A DNA stretch of 51,144 nucleotides. Origin: Alphaproteobacteria bacterium. Lineage in GTDB: Bacteria > Pseudomonadota > Alphaproteobacteria > Rhodobacterales > Rhodobacteraceae. This document shows positions 14,987-28,200 of this stretch, in pieces. The notes under the pieces are model-generated. The model made no database searches. It was not told where the DNA came from and saw only the letters and a program-made list of their open reading frames with translations. The stretch spans positions 1 through 51,144 of the forward strand of contig JAUIDE010000017.1 of NCBI GenBank assembly GCA_030429105.1. Reading direction: 5' to 3'. A program made the translations under genes and the position numbers. Positions within the stretch are counted from its first letter, which is position 1. Each line of letters begins with the position of its first letter.

Positions 14987-16203
14987 GCGAGGGGATCGAG
15001 ATCTTCGGGCCGGGCGGCGGCGCGCTTTCGCGCGAGGCGCTGGCGGAGCGGCTCGAGGCGGCGCGGCTCCGCCTCGCTGCGCCTTTCTCGCCTGCTCGGA
15101 AGGTCCTCGTCGCCGGGGTCGCGGAGCGCATTCTCAGGGGCGGCGGCTTCTCCCCCGCAGTGACGCATTTCGGCTTCTGGACCCGCGCCGCCGCGCTGGC
15201 AGCGCTGGAGAAGGGCTTCATGGCGCGGCTCGCGCCGGACGTGCAGGCGCGCCCGCGCGGGCTCGCCTTCCACCTGCCGCCACAGAATGTGGAGACGGTT
15301 TTCCTCTATTCCTGGGCGCTCGCCTTTCTCGTCGGCGCGGCCAACGTCGTGCGGCTGCCGGCGGAGATGAGCGGAGAGATGCGCCGCGTGCTCGACCTCT
15401 TCCTCGAGGCGCTGGCGGCGGACGGGGAGGGTTCCCAGCACTTCCTCACCTATCCTTCGGGCTCCGATCTCGGCGCCGCGATCTCCGCCTTGTCGGATGT
15501 GCGGCTCGTCTGGGGCGGCTCGGCCAAGGTCGCGACATTCGCGTCGCTGCCGCTTAGGGATGGCGGCAAGTCCCTCTCCTTCGGAGACCGGTTCTCGTTT
15601 TCCGTGCTCGACGGCGCGGCGCTCGCGGCGCTCGACGCGCCGGGGCGGGACGCGCTGGCGGCGCGGCTTCGGAACGACGTTTTCGTCTTCGACCAGATGG
15701 CCTGCGCCTCCCCGCACAACATCTACATCGTTGGGGACCGGGCGGCGCATCTCGAAGCCGCGGAGGCGCTGATTGCCGCGCTTTCCGGGGCGGCGGCGGC
15801 GCGCGGCTATGCTGTGGAGACGGGGCACGCGATCCGCAAGATGGTCTCCGCCTTCTCCGCCGCCGCCGCGGGCGAGGCGGAGAAGGTGGACTGGGCGGAC
15901 CCGATCGTGACCGCGGTGGTGGACCGGGAGGCGGCGCGGCGGGAGAGCCGGGTCGGCGGCGGCTATCTCCGCCTCGCCTTCATTCCGGGGCTGGAGGCGT
16001 TGCCTGCGCTCGTCCGGTCGCACGACCAGACGATCACGCATTTCGGGTTTTCGCCCGAGGCGATCCGGGCGGCGGCTTCGTCGCTCGGCCCCTACGGCGT
16101 ATCGCGCTGGGCGCCGGTCGGCGCCGCGCTCGATTTCGATTTCATCTGGGACGGTTACGACATCCCGCTCGAACTCGTCCGCTGCGTCCGCGTCCAGTGC
16201 TGA
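14983..16203 (+). CDS. LuxC-like acyl-CoA/acyl-protein reductase
   Basis: Encodes 406 residues from a GTG within a GTGA overlap with the LuxE-like stop. It matches the LuxC acyl-reductase family, an aldehyde-dehydrogenase-like fold that reduces an acyl thioester to an aldehyde with NADPH. Visible landmarks are HLPPQNVETVFLYSWALAFL, GAANVVRLPAEMSGEM, DVRLVWGGSAKVATF and FVFDQMACASPHNIYI, where Cys241 is the probable acyl-accepting nucleophile. The C-terminal HDQTITHFGFSPEAI and SRWAPVGAALDFDFIWDGYD are also conserved. Being last in the operon, it probably delivers an aldehyde that another enzyme uses, for instance in modification of a surface polysaccharide (inference). Confidence 0.87.
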   Translation: MSEGIEIFGPGGGALSREALAERLEAARLRLAAPFSPARKVLVAGVAERILRGGGFSPAVTHFGFWTRAAALAALEKGFMARLAPDVQARPRGLAFHLPPQNVETVFLYSWALAFLVGAANVVRLPAEMSGEMRRVLDLFLEALAADGEGSQHFLTYPSGSDLGAAISALSDVRLVWGGSAKVATFASLPLRDGGKSLSFGDRFSFSVLDGAALAALDAPGRDALAARLRNDVFVFDQMACASPHNIYIVGDRAAHLEAAEALIAALSGAAAARGYAVETGHAIRKMVSAFSAAAAGEAEKVDWADPIVTAVVDREAARRESRVGGGYLRLAFIPGLEALPALVRSHDQTITHFGFSPEAIRAAASSLGPYGVSRWAPVGAALDFDFIWDGYDIPLELVRCVRVQC

Positions 16204-16213
16204 AGGGGGAGGG

Positions 16214-16245
16214 GAGGGCGGCGCCCCGGCCGGGGCGTCGCCCTC
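16214..16245. terminator. Strong hairpin between convergent LuxC-like and giant RTX genes
   Basis: A 14-bp stem including one G-U pair (16214-16227 with 16232-16245; GAGGGCGGCGCCCC facing GGGGCGTCGCCCTC) with a GGCC loop lies 10 bases after the LuxC-like stop. It is followed by TCTTC. The giant gene ends at 16292 on the other strand, so the hairpin may stop transcripts from both directions. Confidence 0.65.
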
Positions 16246-16291
16246 TCTTCCGCGCCGAAAGGGGCCACCGCGTGAGCGCCGCCGCCGGGCG

Positions 16292-19200
16292 CTAGGCCGT
16301 CAGCAGCATGTCGAACACGAACTGATCCTCCGTCAGGTCCGCTGCGGACAGGCCCTCGAACGGCCTGAGCCGCACAATCTCGCCCGCTTCGCCGCGAACC
16401 TCGATCAAGCCGCCGGCCTCCGATATGTCGAGATCGTCGAAGCCGCCGACGCCCCAGGCCGAGATGTCGATCACATCCTCGCCCGGCGCGAAATCCGCGA
16501 TCACGCCTCCGGCGCCGTCTCCGATCACGAAGCGGTCCGCGCCGCCCTGGCCGAACAGGATATTCAACCCGCCGTCGTTCACGATCACGTCGTCTCCGGA
16601 CCGGCCATAGATCATCTCGGTTCCGAAGGGCTCCGTTCCCGTCACGGTGAGGCTCCGGGCCGGCGCGAAGATGAAGTTGTCCGCGGTGAAGTCCGCGGCG
16701 GAGAGGCGATCGCCCCGCTCGTAGTGGAAGCTCAGGTTCCCGCTCGCCGCATCAAGGATCGTGATGAGCGTCGCGCCCTGCGCCTCGTTGATCCGGTCGA
16801 AGATCGTGAGCTCCTCGAAGGACTGGACGCCCCAGGCCGAGACATCCAGCTTGTCCTTCGCCGCGTCGAAGCGGCGGATCTGGTCGCCCTCGCCGTCGCC
16901 GAGAACGAAGGTGTCCGCCCCCGCCCCGCCGACATACACATCCCGCCCGGCGCCGCCGTCGATGATCGCGCCGCCTGCGGGGGCCACGAGCCTGTCGCCG
17001 CCCGGCCCGCCGACGATCACGGGCCGGTCGTCGCCGTCCCCGACGCCCGTGATCGTGATCTCGACCTCCGCCGTGCTCTCCGCCCCGCTCCCGTCCCGGA
17101 TCGTGTAGAAGAAGCTGTCCGTCGCGGTCTGGCCTGCGGCGAGGGCCTCGAAGGCGCCGTTCGGATCGTAGAAGAAGGTTCCGTCGCCATTGTCGGAGAC
17201 GAGCCCAAGCGTGCCCGACATGTCGACGCCGACGATTTCGAACGGGTCCCCGTTGTCGGGGTCGAAATCGTTGGCGAGCACGTTCCCGGTGGTGAAGGCG
17301 GTATCCTCGTCCGTCGAGAAGGCGTCATCCACGGCGACGGGCGCATCGTTCAGGCCCGAGATCGCGATGGTGGTCGAGGCGGTGAAGCTCGCCCCCGCCG
17401 CGTCTGCGACGGTGAAGCTGAACGCTTCGTCGGCGACGACTCCCTCGGCGAGGAAGTCGTAGTTGCCGGCCACCGTGAAGGAGAAGCTCCCGTCCTCCAG
17501 CACCGTCAGCTCGGCGCCGGAGCCAAAGGTGAGGGTCAGCTGGCCCCCGAGCAGAGCCTGGCCGTTGATCGCGGTCAGCCGCAGCGTATCGCCATTGTCC
17601 GGATCCGCAGCGCCGGACGCGGCGATCAGGTCACCCGCGAGGTCGGTTTCCTCGTCCGTCGTAAAGCTGGCGTTTCCGCCCGCAGGGGCGTCGTTGAGGC
17701 CGGTGATCGTGATCTCGACCTCCGCCGTGCTCTCCGCCCCGCTCCCGTCCCGGATCGTGTAGGAGAAGCTGTCCGTCGCGGTCTCGCCGGCGGTGAGGGC
17801 CTCGAAGGCGCCGTTCGGGTCGTAGAAGAAGGTTCCGTCGCCATTGTCGGAGACGAGCCCAAGCGTGCCGGACATGTCGACGCCGACGATTTCGAACGGG
17901 TCCCCGTTGTCGGGGTCGAAATCATTGGCGAGCACGTCGCCGGTGGTGAAGGCGCTGTCCTCGTCCGTCGAGAAGGCGTCATCCACGGCGACGGGCGCGT
18001 CGTTCAGGCCCGAGATCGCGATGGTGGCCGAGGCGGTGAAGCTCGCCCCCGCCGCGTCCGCGATGGTGACGCTGAAGGATTCGTCGGCGACGACGCCCTC
18101 GGCGAGGAAGTCGTAGTTGCCGGCCACCTTGAAGGAGAAGCTCCCGTCGTCCAGCACCGTCAGCTCGGCGCCAGAGCCAAAGGTGAGGGTAAGCTGGCCC
18201 CCGAGCAGAGCCTGGCCGTTGATCGCGGTCAGCCGCAGCGTATCGCCAGTGTCCGGATCCGTGGCGCCGGACGCGGCGATGAGATCGCCCGCGAGGTCGG
18301 TTTCCTCGTCGGTCGTGAAACTCGCGTTTCCGCCTGTCGGCGGGCTGTTGGCTCCGGCGACGGTGACGACGATCTGCGCCTCCGCGACGCCCCCGTTCCC
18401 GTCATCGACCGTATAGGTCACCTCATCGGTCGCCGTCTCGCCGGCTCCGAGGAAGTCGAACGCGCCGTTCGGATCGTAGATGAACGTCCCGTCCTCGTTC
18501 ATCGTGAGGAGCGCGCCCGAGGGGAGCAGGATGGGCCCCGAGAGCGGCGCGCCCTCGATCGCGACGACACGCAGGATGTCGCCCGCGTCGACGTCGAAAT
18601 CGTTGGCGAGCGCGGATCCGGTGACCGTGTTGTCCTTGATGGTGGTCACGAGGTCGTCCACGGCCACGGGCGCGTCGTTCACGCCCTCGATCGTGATCGT
18701 CACGCTCGCCGTGTCGAAGCCGCCGTTCCCGTCGGAGATGGTGTATTCGAACCCGTCCGTGGCCACTTCGCCTGAGGCTAGGGTTTCGAACGCGCCGTTC
18801 GGATCGTAGGTGAACGATCCGGTCTCGGTGACGTCGAGGAGCGCGCCCGAAGCGAGGGTGATCGTCCCCGAAAGCGCGACGCCGTTCACCGCCGAGACGA
18901 AGATGACGTCGCTGTCGTCGACGTCGTCGTCATTCTCCAGCAGGAGGCCGCCAGCGGCGGAGTCCTCATCGGTCACGACCGCATCGTCCACGGCGTCCGG
19001 GGCGTCGTTCACGCCGGTGATGGTAAGGGTGATCTCCGCGCTGTCCGTCCCGGCGAACTCGTCGGAGATCGAATAGAGGACGGTGTCAGTCGCCGTCTCG
19101 CCGACGGCGAGGAAGTCATAGGCGCCGTTGGGGTCAAAGGCGAAGGTCCCGTCCGGGTTGACCGTCAGGAGCGCCCCGGAGGCGAGCAGGATCGGCCCGA

Positions 19201-22200
19201 CGAGCGCCTCGCCGTTGATCGCCGCGACCGTCACGACATCGCCCTCGTCCACGTCGTCGCCGTTGATGGCGAGCGCGACGATGAGTTCCGAGAGAACGCT
19301 GTCCTCGTTCGCGGTGAACGAGAGATCGTTCGCCTCCGGCGCATCGTTCACGCCGGTAATGGTGAAGAAAATCTGCGCCTCGGCGACGCCGCCGTTCCCG
19401 TCTTCCACCGTGTAGGAGAAGTCCTCCATCGCCACGGCGCCGACGCCGAGGCGCTCATAGGAGCCGTTCGGATCGTAGGAGAAGGTTCCGTCCTGGTTCA
19501 TCGTGAGGAGCGCGCCGGAATCGAGGAGGATGGCCGCGCCGGTCAGCGGGTCGCTGTTCACCGCCGTGACGCGCAGAACGTCGCCCTCGTCCACATCCGA
19601 GTCATTGCCGAGCACCGCGCCGGAGAGGGGAGTGTCCTCGTCCGTCGTGAAGCTGTCGTCGGCGGCGAGAGGAGCGTCGTTCACGCCTTCGATCGTGATC
19701 GTCACGCTCGCGGTGTCGAAGCCGCTCCCGTCCGTGATCGTGTAGCTGAAGCCGTCCGTCGCCTCCGCGCCGACGCCCAGCGCCTCGAAGGCGCCGTTCG
19801 GATCATAGGCGAAGGTTCCGTTCGCGTTGACCGTCAGCAGGGCCCCGGAGGCGAGGGTGACCGTTCCGGCGAGGGCCGAGCCGTTCACGGCGGTGACGGT
19901 GAGCGTGTCGAGATCGAGATCGCTGTCATTCGCGAGCAGATCGTCGAAGAGCGTATTGTCCTCGTCGGTCGTGAAGGCGTCGTCCACGGCGACGGGCGGG
20001 TTTCCGTCCGCCGGCGCCGTCAGCGTGATCGTCACGGCTCCGACGTCGCTCACCGTTCCGTCCGAGAGCGTGTAGGTGAAGCCGTCCTCCACCGTATCGG
20101 CGCCGCCGATGACGAGCCCGGCCCCGGAAGCGTCATAGCTGAAGGAGCCGTCCGCCAGCAGCGTCACCACCGCGCCCGAGGCGAGCGTGACGGGCGTTCC
20201 GAGCCCCGCCGGGTCGCCATTGATCGCGACCACGGTGAGGATGTCGTTCGCGTCCGGGTCCGTATCCGGCCCGGCCCCGTTATCCGCCAGAACATTGCCG
20301 GACAGCGGCGCGTTGACCGGGATGGTGAAGGCGTCGTCCGCCGCCGCCGGCGCGTCGTTGGCGCCCGCGACCCGGACCGTGACGGTCGCCGTGTCCGTCG
20401 CGCCCGAAAGGTCCGCGATGGTGTAGGCGAAGCTGACGTCCCGCGTCTCCCCGGCGCCGAGGAACTCGAAGTCCCGGTCCGGATCGAAGATGAGCGCCCC
20501 GTCCGCCCCGACCGTGACGGCGCCGCCGCCCGCGAGGTCGAGCCGCGCCCCGACATTCGCCGCGACGCCGTTCACCGCGACGACGGAGATGACGTCTCCG
20601 GTATCGACATCGGCGTCCGCGCCGAAGCCGTTGTTCGCCAGCACGTTGTCGGAAACCGGCGAGTCTTCGAGCGCGGCGATCACGTCGTTCCGCGCATCCG
20701 GCGCGTCGTTCACGCCGGCGATGGTCACTGTCGCCGTCGCCGCGTCGGTGAGGCCGCCCGGGTCGCTCACCGTATAGGCGAAGCTCTCCGTCGCCGAGGC
20801 GCCTGCGGCCAGCGCCTCGAAGGCGCCGTTCGGGTCGTAGGCGAAGGTCCCGTCCGCAGTCAGCGTCAGGCGGGCGCCGGAGGCGAGGGTGATCGACTGG
20901 CCGACCGCGCCCGCTGCGCCGTTCACCGCGGTGACGGTCAGCGCGTCCCCGTCCGGATCCTGGTCGTTGTCGAGCACGTCGCCGGAGACTGCATTGTCCT
21001 CGTCCGTCGCGAAGAGGTCATCAACCGCGTCCGGCGCGTCATTGGCGCCGGCGACGGAGATCGTGACGGTCGCCACATCCTCCGCGCCCTGCGGGTCGCG
21101 GATCGAGTAGGTGAAGCTGTCCGTCCCCGCCTCGCCCTCGCCGAGCGCGTCGAAGGCGCCGTTCGGATCGTAGGCGAAGGTGCCGGAGGCGTTCAGCGTC
21201 AGCGTCGCGCCGGAGGCGAGCGTCACGGAGCGGCCGACATCAGCCGCGGCGCCGTTCACCGCGGAGATCACGAGTGCCGCCGTCTCCCCGCTGTCCACGT
21301 CGAAGTCCGCGCCGGCGCCGTTATCCGCCCGCACGTCGCCCGAAAGCGTCCCGTTCTGCGTCACGGAGAAGGCGTCGTCCTGCGCTTCCGGCGCGTCGTT
21401 CGCCCCGTCTATGACGAAGCGGAGCGTGCCGATGTCGGAGCCGCCCTGGCCGTCTCCCACGGTGAACGCGACATCGTCGAAGCCGGTGTCGTTGGCGCGA
21501 AGGCTTTCGAAGGCTCCGTTCGGATCATAGTCGAAGGAGCCGTCCGCATTCAGCGTCAGGCGCGCGCCGGAGGGCAGGAGGAGCGATGCGCCGACCGCGA
21601 GTGTCGAGCCGTTCACCTCCGTGACGCGCAGCACGTCTCCCGCGTCCACATCCGTGGAGCCCGCCAGCGCGGCCCCTGCGCCGCCCGAAACAGCCGGGCC
21701 GTCCTCCGAGACGTCGACCGTCACGAAGCCCGCGTCCGGATCGTCGTTCACGCCTGTGACGGTCACCGAGACGGCGCCTTCGTCAGAGCCGCCGTTTCCG
21801 TCCGAGATCGTGTAGGTGAAGCCGTCGAGCGCCGAGGCGCCGACGCCGAGCGCCTCGAAAGCTCCGTTCGGGTCGTAGTCGAAGCTCCCGTCCGCGTTGA
21901 GGCGGAGCGTCGCGCCGGAGGCGAGCGTGATCGTCTGGCCGACGGAGGCCGCCGCGCTGTTGACCTGTGTGACCGTCAGAGGGTCGGAGTCCGGGTCCGT
22001 ATCCGGGCCGTTCCCGTTATCCACGAGGACATTCCCGGCGAGCGTCGTCTCCTCGTCCGTAGTCACCGCATCGTCGGCTGCGACGGGCGCGCGGTTGCCG
22101 ATCTCGTTGACGATGGTCACCGCCGCCTCGTCGAATCCGCCGCGACCGTCCGAGATGCGATAGGCGAAGTTCTCCTCCCCGCCATCGGGGAAGGAGCCGT

Positions 22201-25200
22201 TCGGATCGTAGTCGAAGGTCCCGTCGGCGTTCAGCGTCAGCAGCGCGCCGGAGGCGAGCGTGACCTGCTGGCCGACATCGGCGTCGGAGCCGTTCAGTTC
22301 TACCACGGTCAACGTATTCTGCGCGTCCACGTCGACGTCGTTGGCGAGGACGTTTCCTGAGATCGGGCTGTCGTCGCTCGACGTGAAGGAATCGTCCGCG
22401 GCGACCGGCGCGTCGTTCTGCCCGTCGATGGTGAGGAAGACGGTCGCCGTGTCGCGCAGCCCCTCGTCATCCGCGATGGCGTAGGTGAAGCTGTCCGTTC
22501 CGTTCTGGAAATCGGCCAAAGACTCGAAGGCTCCGTTCGGCTCGTAGACGAAGGAGCCGTCCGCGTTCAGCGTCACGAAGGCGCCGGAAGGCAGGGCGAT
22601 GCGCTGGCCTACATTCGCGTCGACGCCGTTCACGGCGACGACCGTCAGCGGGTCCCCGCCCGGGTCCCTGTCCGCGACCTGGGAGGTGGGCGTGATGACG
22701 TTGTTCGCGAAGCTCGCCGCGTCCTCGCTTACGGTGAAGGAATCCGGGTCCGCGATCGGCGGCGCGTTCAGCACCGTCACCTCGAACGTGTCGACCTCCA
22801 CCGCATTCGCCGCTCCGGAATTGTCGTCCACCGTCACCGTGACGGTGAAGAGACCCTGCGGGCCATAGACATGGTTGATCGTCGGGTTCGGCTGCGCGGA
22901 GTTGAAGACGACCGGGGCCGAGCCGTCGCCGAAATCGACGGTGATCGTCCGCACGTCCGGGTCCGGGTCGCCGATGGCGAGCTGGCGGGTGAAGAGCCCG
23001 CCTTCCAGCGCGTCCGCATCGCCGCCCGCCTCCAGCGCCGGCGCGTCGTTGACCGGGGCCACGATGATGTTCGCCACCACGACGTCGGGCGAGAAGGAGA
23101 GGCCGTCGGAGCCGGTCCAGAGGAAATCGTCGGTCCCGAAGAAGTCCTGCCCGCCGAGATAGACGAGATCGCCATTGAGGAGCTGCGCGCGGCTGATCTC
23201 CAGCCCTGGAACGACCGGGGAGCCGGCGAGGGTGAGCGCGCCCTGCGTCGGCAGCGTCTCGATCCGCACGAATTGCAGCGCCTGCCCGTCCGGATCGACG
23301 AAGCCGGCGTCGAAGACGTCGGCGCCGAGCACGATGGGCTCGTCCTCGTTCCCCTCCGCCGAGACGGGGGAGATCGTCGGCGCCTCGTTGCCGAAGACGC
23401 GGTAGAAAACGCCATCCGAGGAGCCGTCGCCGGCCGTGCCGGAGGTCTGCGAGGTCCAGGAGACGACGAAGCCGCCGCCGGGAAGGCCCGTCACCGCCGG
23501 CTGGTCCTGTGTCCCGCTCGTCTCGGTGTTGACGACGAACTGCCCGTCCAGGCGCGAACCGTCGGCGGCGTATTGCTGCGCGACGACCGCACCGCTGGAG
23601 CCGTCGATCGCCCCGAACCGGTCCGTCCAGACGATGACGAACCCGCCCGTGTCGAGCGCCGCGACGTCCGGCTGGTCCTGCGTCGAGATGCGCTCGTCGT
23701 TGACGCGGAACTGATCGCCCCGCGCCGACCCGTCCGGCCCGAAGATGCGGGCGAAGACGCCGAGTCCCGAGCCGTCAAGCCGGTCGTCGGTCCAGACCAC
23801 GATCAGGTCGCCATTGGCGAGCGTCGCGATCTCGGGAAATGCCTGATTCTGCGTCGTCACGAAATTCAGCTGGATCTCGCCGCCCGACGGAGCGCCTGTC
23901 GCGTCGAAGCGCTGGCCGAAAATCCCGTAGCCCGAACCGTCGGCGGTCGGGTCCGTCGCCGCGCCATTGGATTGCGAGTTCCACGAAACGAAGAACCCGC
24001 CGTCGCCGAGCCGGGTGACCGACGGCTCGCTCTGATCGAAGAGCGTCTCCGTGTTGACGACGAACTCAGCGCCGAGCGGGGCGCCGGCCGCATCGTAGAG
24101 ACGCGCCGCCACGCCGCCGCTGGAGCCGTCGCCCGAACCGGCGGAGGTCTCCGCCCGCCAGACGGCGACGAAGCCGTTCTCGAGAGCGACGATCTGCGGC
24201 TGGCTCTGGGTCGAGGAGGTGAGCGCGTTCAACGCGATGTCCGCCACGTCGAGCGGTTGCCCGTCTGCGCCGAAGCGCCGCGCATAGACACCCGTGCCGG
24301 AGGCGTCCGGCCCCTCGAAGGTGACGACGAACCCGTCGCCGAGCGCAGCGACATCCGGGTTGGCCTGGTTCCCCGCCGTTGTCGCGTTGATCCGGAATTC
24401 GTCCGTCACGCCGGAGGCGAGGGGCGTTCCGTCCCGCGCGGTGGGGTTGCCGAGCGCGTCGAAGCGCTGGGCAAAGACGCCGCCTTGCGAGCCGTCCTGC
24501 GCTTCCGAGCGCCAGACGATGATGAAGCCGCCATCGGCCAGCGTCGCCGTCGCGCTGTCGTTCTGCGCCCCGCTCTCGAACGTGCTGACCTGCCGCTCGC
24601 CGCCGAGCGGCGTCGCGCCGTCGGGCTCCGCATCGATGCGGATGCGCACGAGCGCCGGCTCCGAGGCGCCGCCGTCGCCATCCGTCACCTGAATGCGAAG
24701 GAGCCGCTCGGGCAGCGGATCGTCGGAGAGGTTGCGATAGGTGAGGTTCTCGACAAGGAACTCGACGATCTCGGCATCGGCTGCGGCCGTAAGATCCAGC
24801 CTGAACGGCCGGCCCGCCTGCCCGTCATCCCCGATGGTCGCGACGAGCACGCCGTCCACCCGCACTTCGTCTCCGAGGATCGAGAGGCGCGGGCCCTGCC
24901 GGAGGCCGAGCACGTCCTGCGTGAGGTCGTCCGGCGGGTTGATCTGGTCGATCAGCGGCGCCGAGGCGATGATGTTGGACACGAGGATCGAGCCGCCGGC
25001 GAAATCCGCGCTGTCCGGGTCGGAGACCGCCGCCGCGCCGTTCGCGTCGATGAGCTGCGGCACGCCGTTGACGGTGTTCTCCGCATAGACGACCTCGGCG
25101 TTCACGCCGTCGAGCACGGGCGCGCCGTCCACCGGGAAATCCGCCGGGTCGCCGATGATGCGGCTGAAGACGCCGCCGCCGGAGCCGTCGCCCGCATCCC

Positions 25201-28200
25201 CCGAGGTCTCGGACCGCCAGACCGCGACGATGGCGCCGTTCGAAAGCGCCGCGAGGTCCGGCCGGGTCTGACCGCTCTGGGTTTCGAGATTGGCCCGGAT
25301 CGCGTCGTCGATCCGCGACCCGTCCGCCGCATATTGCTGAACGCGGATCTCACCCGAGCCGTCGCCTGCGCCCGCGCCGACCGATGCGAAATCGGTATAG
25401 GCTATGGCGAAGCCGCCGCCGGGGAGCCCGATGGCGACCGGATCGTTCTGGGTGCTCTGCGTCAGTTCGTTGACGAGGAAATTCTCGCCGACGAAGCCGC
25501 CATTGGCGTCGAAGCGCTGACCGATCACGCCTGTGGAGTTGCCGTCGCCGATGTCGGAAGCGAAGGCGACGACATAACCCTCCGTCGTCGCCGCGATGCT
25601 CGGTGCGCCTTGCGAGAGCCGCACGACATCATTCACCACCTGCGGAACGCCGATGGCCGAGCCGTCCGCCGCATAGGCCTGGATGAAGACGCCTTGGTCG
25701 AAATCACCCGGATTGTCCAGATTCGTCGCGGTGTAGACGACTGCGAAGCGCCCGTCCTCCCGGACCGCTACAGCCGGATCGAACAGCTGGGAAAAGCCGT
25801 TCGGCGGCAAGAGGATCTCGATCGGCAGACCCTGTGCGCCGCCGGACTCGTTGTAGCGCTGGACCGAGATCGCGCCGGAATTCGACTGGCTCGCGACGAT
25901 GAAGCCCGTCCCCGCCGCGGCGACGGCCGGGTTCCCCGCGTTGAAGGCTCCCGCAGGGGTCACGTTGATCTCGCCCGAGGCGGGCGAGCCGTCCGCGCCG
26001 TAGATGCGCGCGACGGCGGCGGGGAAGGCGTTCGACTGGACCTGCTGGCTGAAGTCCTCCCAGACGACGACGAAGCCGCCATTGGCGAGGCCGGCGACCT
26101 TCGCATCGAATTGCGCCGATGTTGTCGTCACGTTCACGAGGAATTCGCCGCCGACCGGCGCGCCGGAGGCGTCGAACCGCTGGCCGAAGACGCCGCGATC
26201 ATTGTCTCCGGTCGCGTCCTGGTTCGTCGAGGTCCAGACGACGACATGGCCGCCATCGGCCAGCGCAGCGACCGAAGGCTCGCCCTGCTCGCCCGTGGTG
26301 AAGCTGTTCACCTGCCGCTCGTCGCCAAGCGCCTCGCGCCCGTCCGTCTCGGGCGCGATTTCGATCTCGATCAGCTGACGCAGCGAGCCGCCCGCTCCGT
26401 CCGTCGCCTCGAAGGAGACAAGGCGCGTCGGCGCCGGATCGTCCGAAGCGTTGGAATAGGCGAGGCGCTCGACCACCGCCTCGACGGCGGCGGGCGTCGC
26501 ATTCGCGTTGAACCGCACCGTGAAGGTTGCGCCCGCCGTGGCGATTTCCGCGTCGATCTCGCCCACGGCGACGCCGCCGACGCTCACGGTCGTTCCCGAA
26601 ACCGTCACCCCGCCCCCGGGGAGAAGCGTGAAGCCGTCCTGCCCGGAGCCGTCCGGCGCCGGGAAGTTCGGCCCCGTCTCCGGCGTCGCCAGAACGGTGA
26701 GGCGAATTTCGCCGCCCGCGAGACTCGCGCTGTCGGCGTCTCCGAAGGCGACGGCGGGGAAGAGGAGCACGGGGCCGGCGTTCACCGCCGCCTCGTCGAC
26801 CGATATGGTCTCCGGCAGGCCGGCGATCTCGGGGTCCGCGGAAGGCGCGGTCGCCGAATAGACGCGCTGGATGACGCCCTGGCCGTTCCCGTCCTGATTG
26901 TTGAACCCGACCCATGTCGCGGCGAAATCGTCCCCGGCGAGCGCGGCGAGGGAGACGCCGCTCACGCCGAACTGGGTGGAGGCGGGGAGGCGGAACTCGT
27001 CGTCAATCCGCCCGCCATCGGCCCCGAAAACCTGCGCAAAGGGGAAGCTCCCGTTGAAATAGCCGACGACCCAGCCGCCGCTCTCCAGCGCTACGATGGC
27101 GGGCTCGGACTGTGTGCCCGATATCGTCTGGCTTACCCGCTCCTCGCCGCCGACCGGCGCGCCGGCGGCGTCATAGCGCTGCTGGAATACGCCCTGGCCC
27201 GAGCCGTCGAGCCCGGAACTGTCCGTCCATGCGATAACGAATCCGCCGTCCGCGAGGCCCGCGGCGACGGGGGCGAACTGCCCCGCCGCGACGGTCGTGT
27301 TGACCTGGAATTCCGCCCCTACCTTCACGCCCGTAACGTCGAAGCGCTGCGCGAAAACGCCGGTGTTGAAGTCCCCCGGACTGTCCTGATTGGTCGATTC
27401 CCAGACAGCGACGAAGCCGCCGTCGGCAAGCATGGCGAATTCGATCTGGCTTTGTGTGCTGGCGACTTCTGTGGAGGCCAGCGCGGACGCCCCCTGCGGC
27501 GCGCCCGCGCCGTCGAAGAGGCGATAGAAGACGTCATTCTGGAATGACGTCCGGGTGCTTGCTTCGGTCCAACCCGCCACGAACCCGCCGCCCGCAAGTG
27601 CCGCCAGCGCCGGCTGTGACTGGGTCCCGGCCGGCTCGTCGTTCAGGAGAATGTCGCCCGAGAGCGCCACGCCGTCATTCGCGAAGATCCGTCCGTAGAT
27701 CCCGGAGCCGTTCTCGCCCGCCGCGTCGCCAGCCGGGTTGGCCCCGGTATTGTCGCTCCACGCCACGACGAAGCCGCCCGCAGCGAGCCCGGTCACCACC
27801 GGGTCGAACTGTTCGCCCGGCCGGTGGACGTTGACGAGGATCTCCCCGCTCGTGGGCGCGCCGTCGAGCCCGTAGGTCTGCGCGAAGATCCCCCGGGCGG
27901 AACTCTGGTCATTCTGGTCTTGGTCCTGGCTGGTCCAGACGACGACATGGCCGGCGACGTTTCCGGCCGCGTCGAACAACGTGGCCATCGCCGGCGCGGT
28001 CTGCGTCCCCTCGGTGAAGCTGTTGACTATGGTCTCCGCCCCGGCCGCAACGGTCAGGTCCGTCTCCGGCGCCACTTCCACGCGGATCGGAACCGTGCCG
28101 GTGGAGCCGCCGTCTCCGTCCGTGATCTGGAGCGCGAAGTCGCGGGAGGCGTCGGGCGCGTCGGAGGCGTTGGAATAACCGAGCCGGGCGACCAGCGCCT

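Noticed and set aside
14824-16041. A 405-codon minus-strand frame opposite the LuxC-like gene
   Set aside because: A shadow of high GC content; the plus-strand frame matches the LuxC family over its full length.
10914-16203. A bioluminescence (lux) operon
   Set aside because: luxA, luxB and luxD are missing; an ACP, an SDR and an adenylating ligase are present instead. Only the LuxC/LuxE chemistry is shared.
22871-27547. A 1558-codon open frame on the plus strand opposite the giant gene, and similar ones at 16724-18775 and 32210-34885
   Set aside because: They mirror the codon periodicity of the GC-rich repeat gene. Their translations are low-complexity, rich in R, D, E, V and G, with no known motif. 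The minus-strand frame has clear domains throughout.
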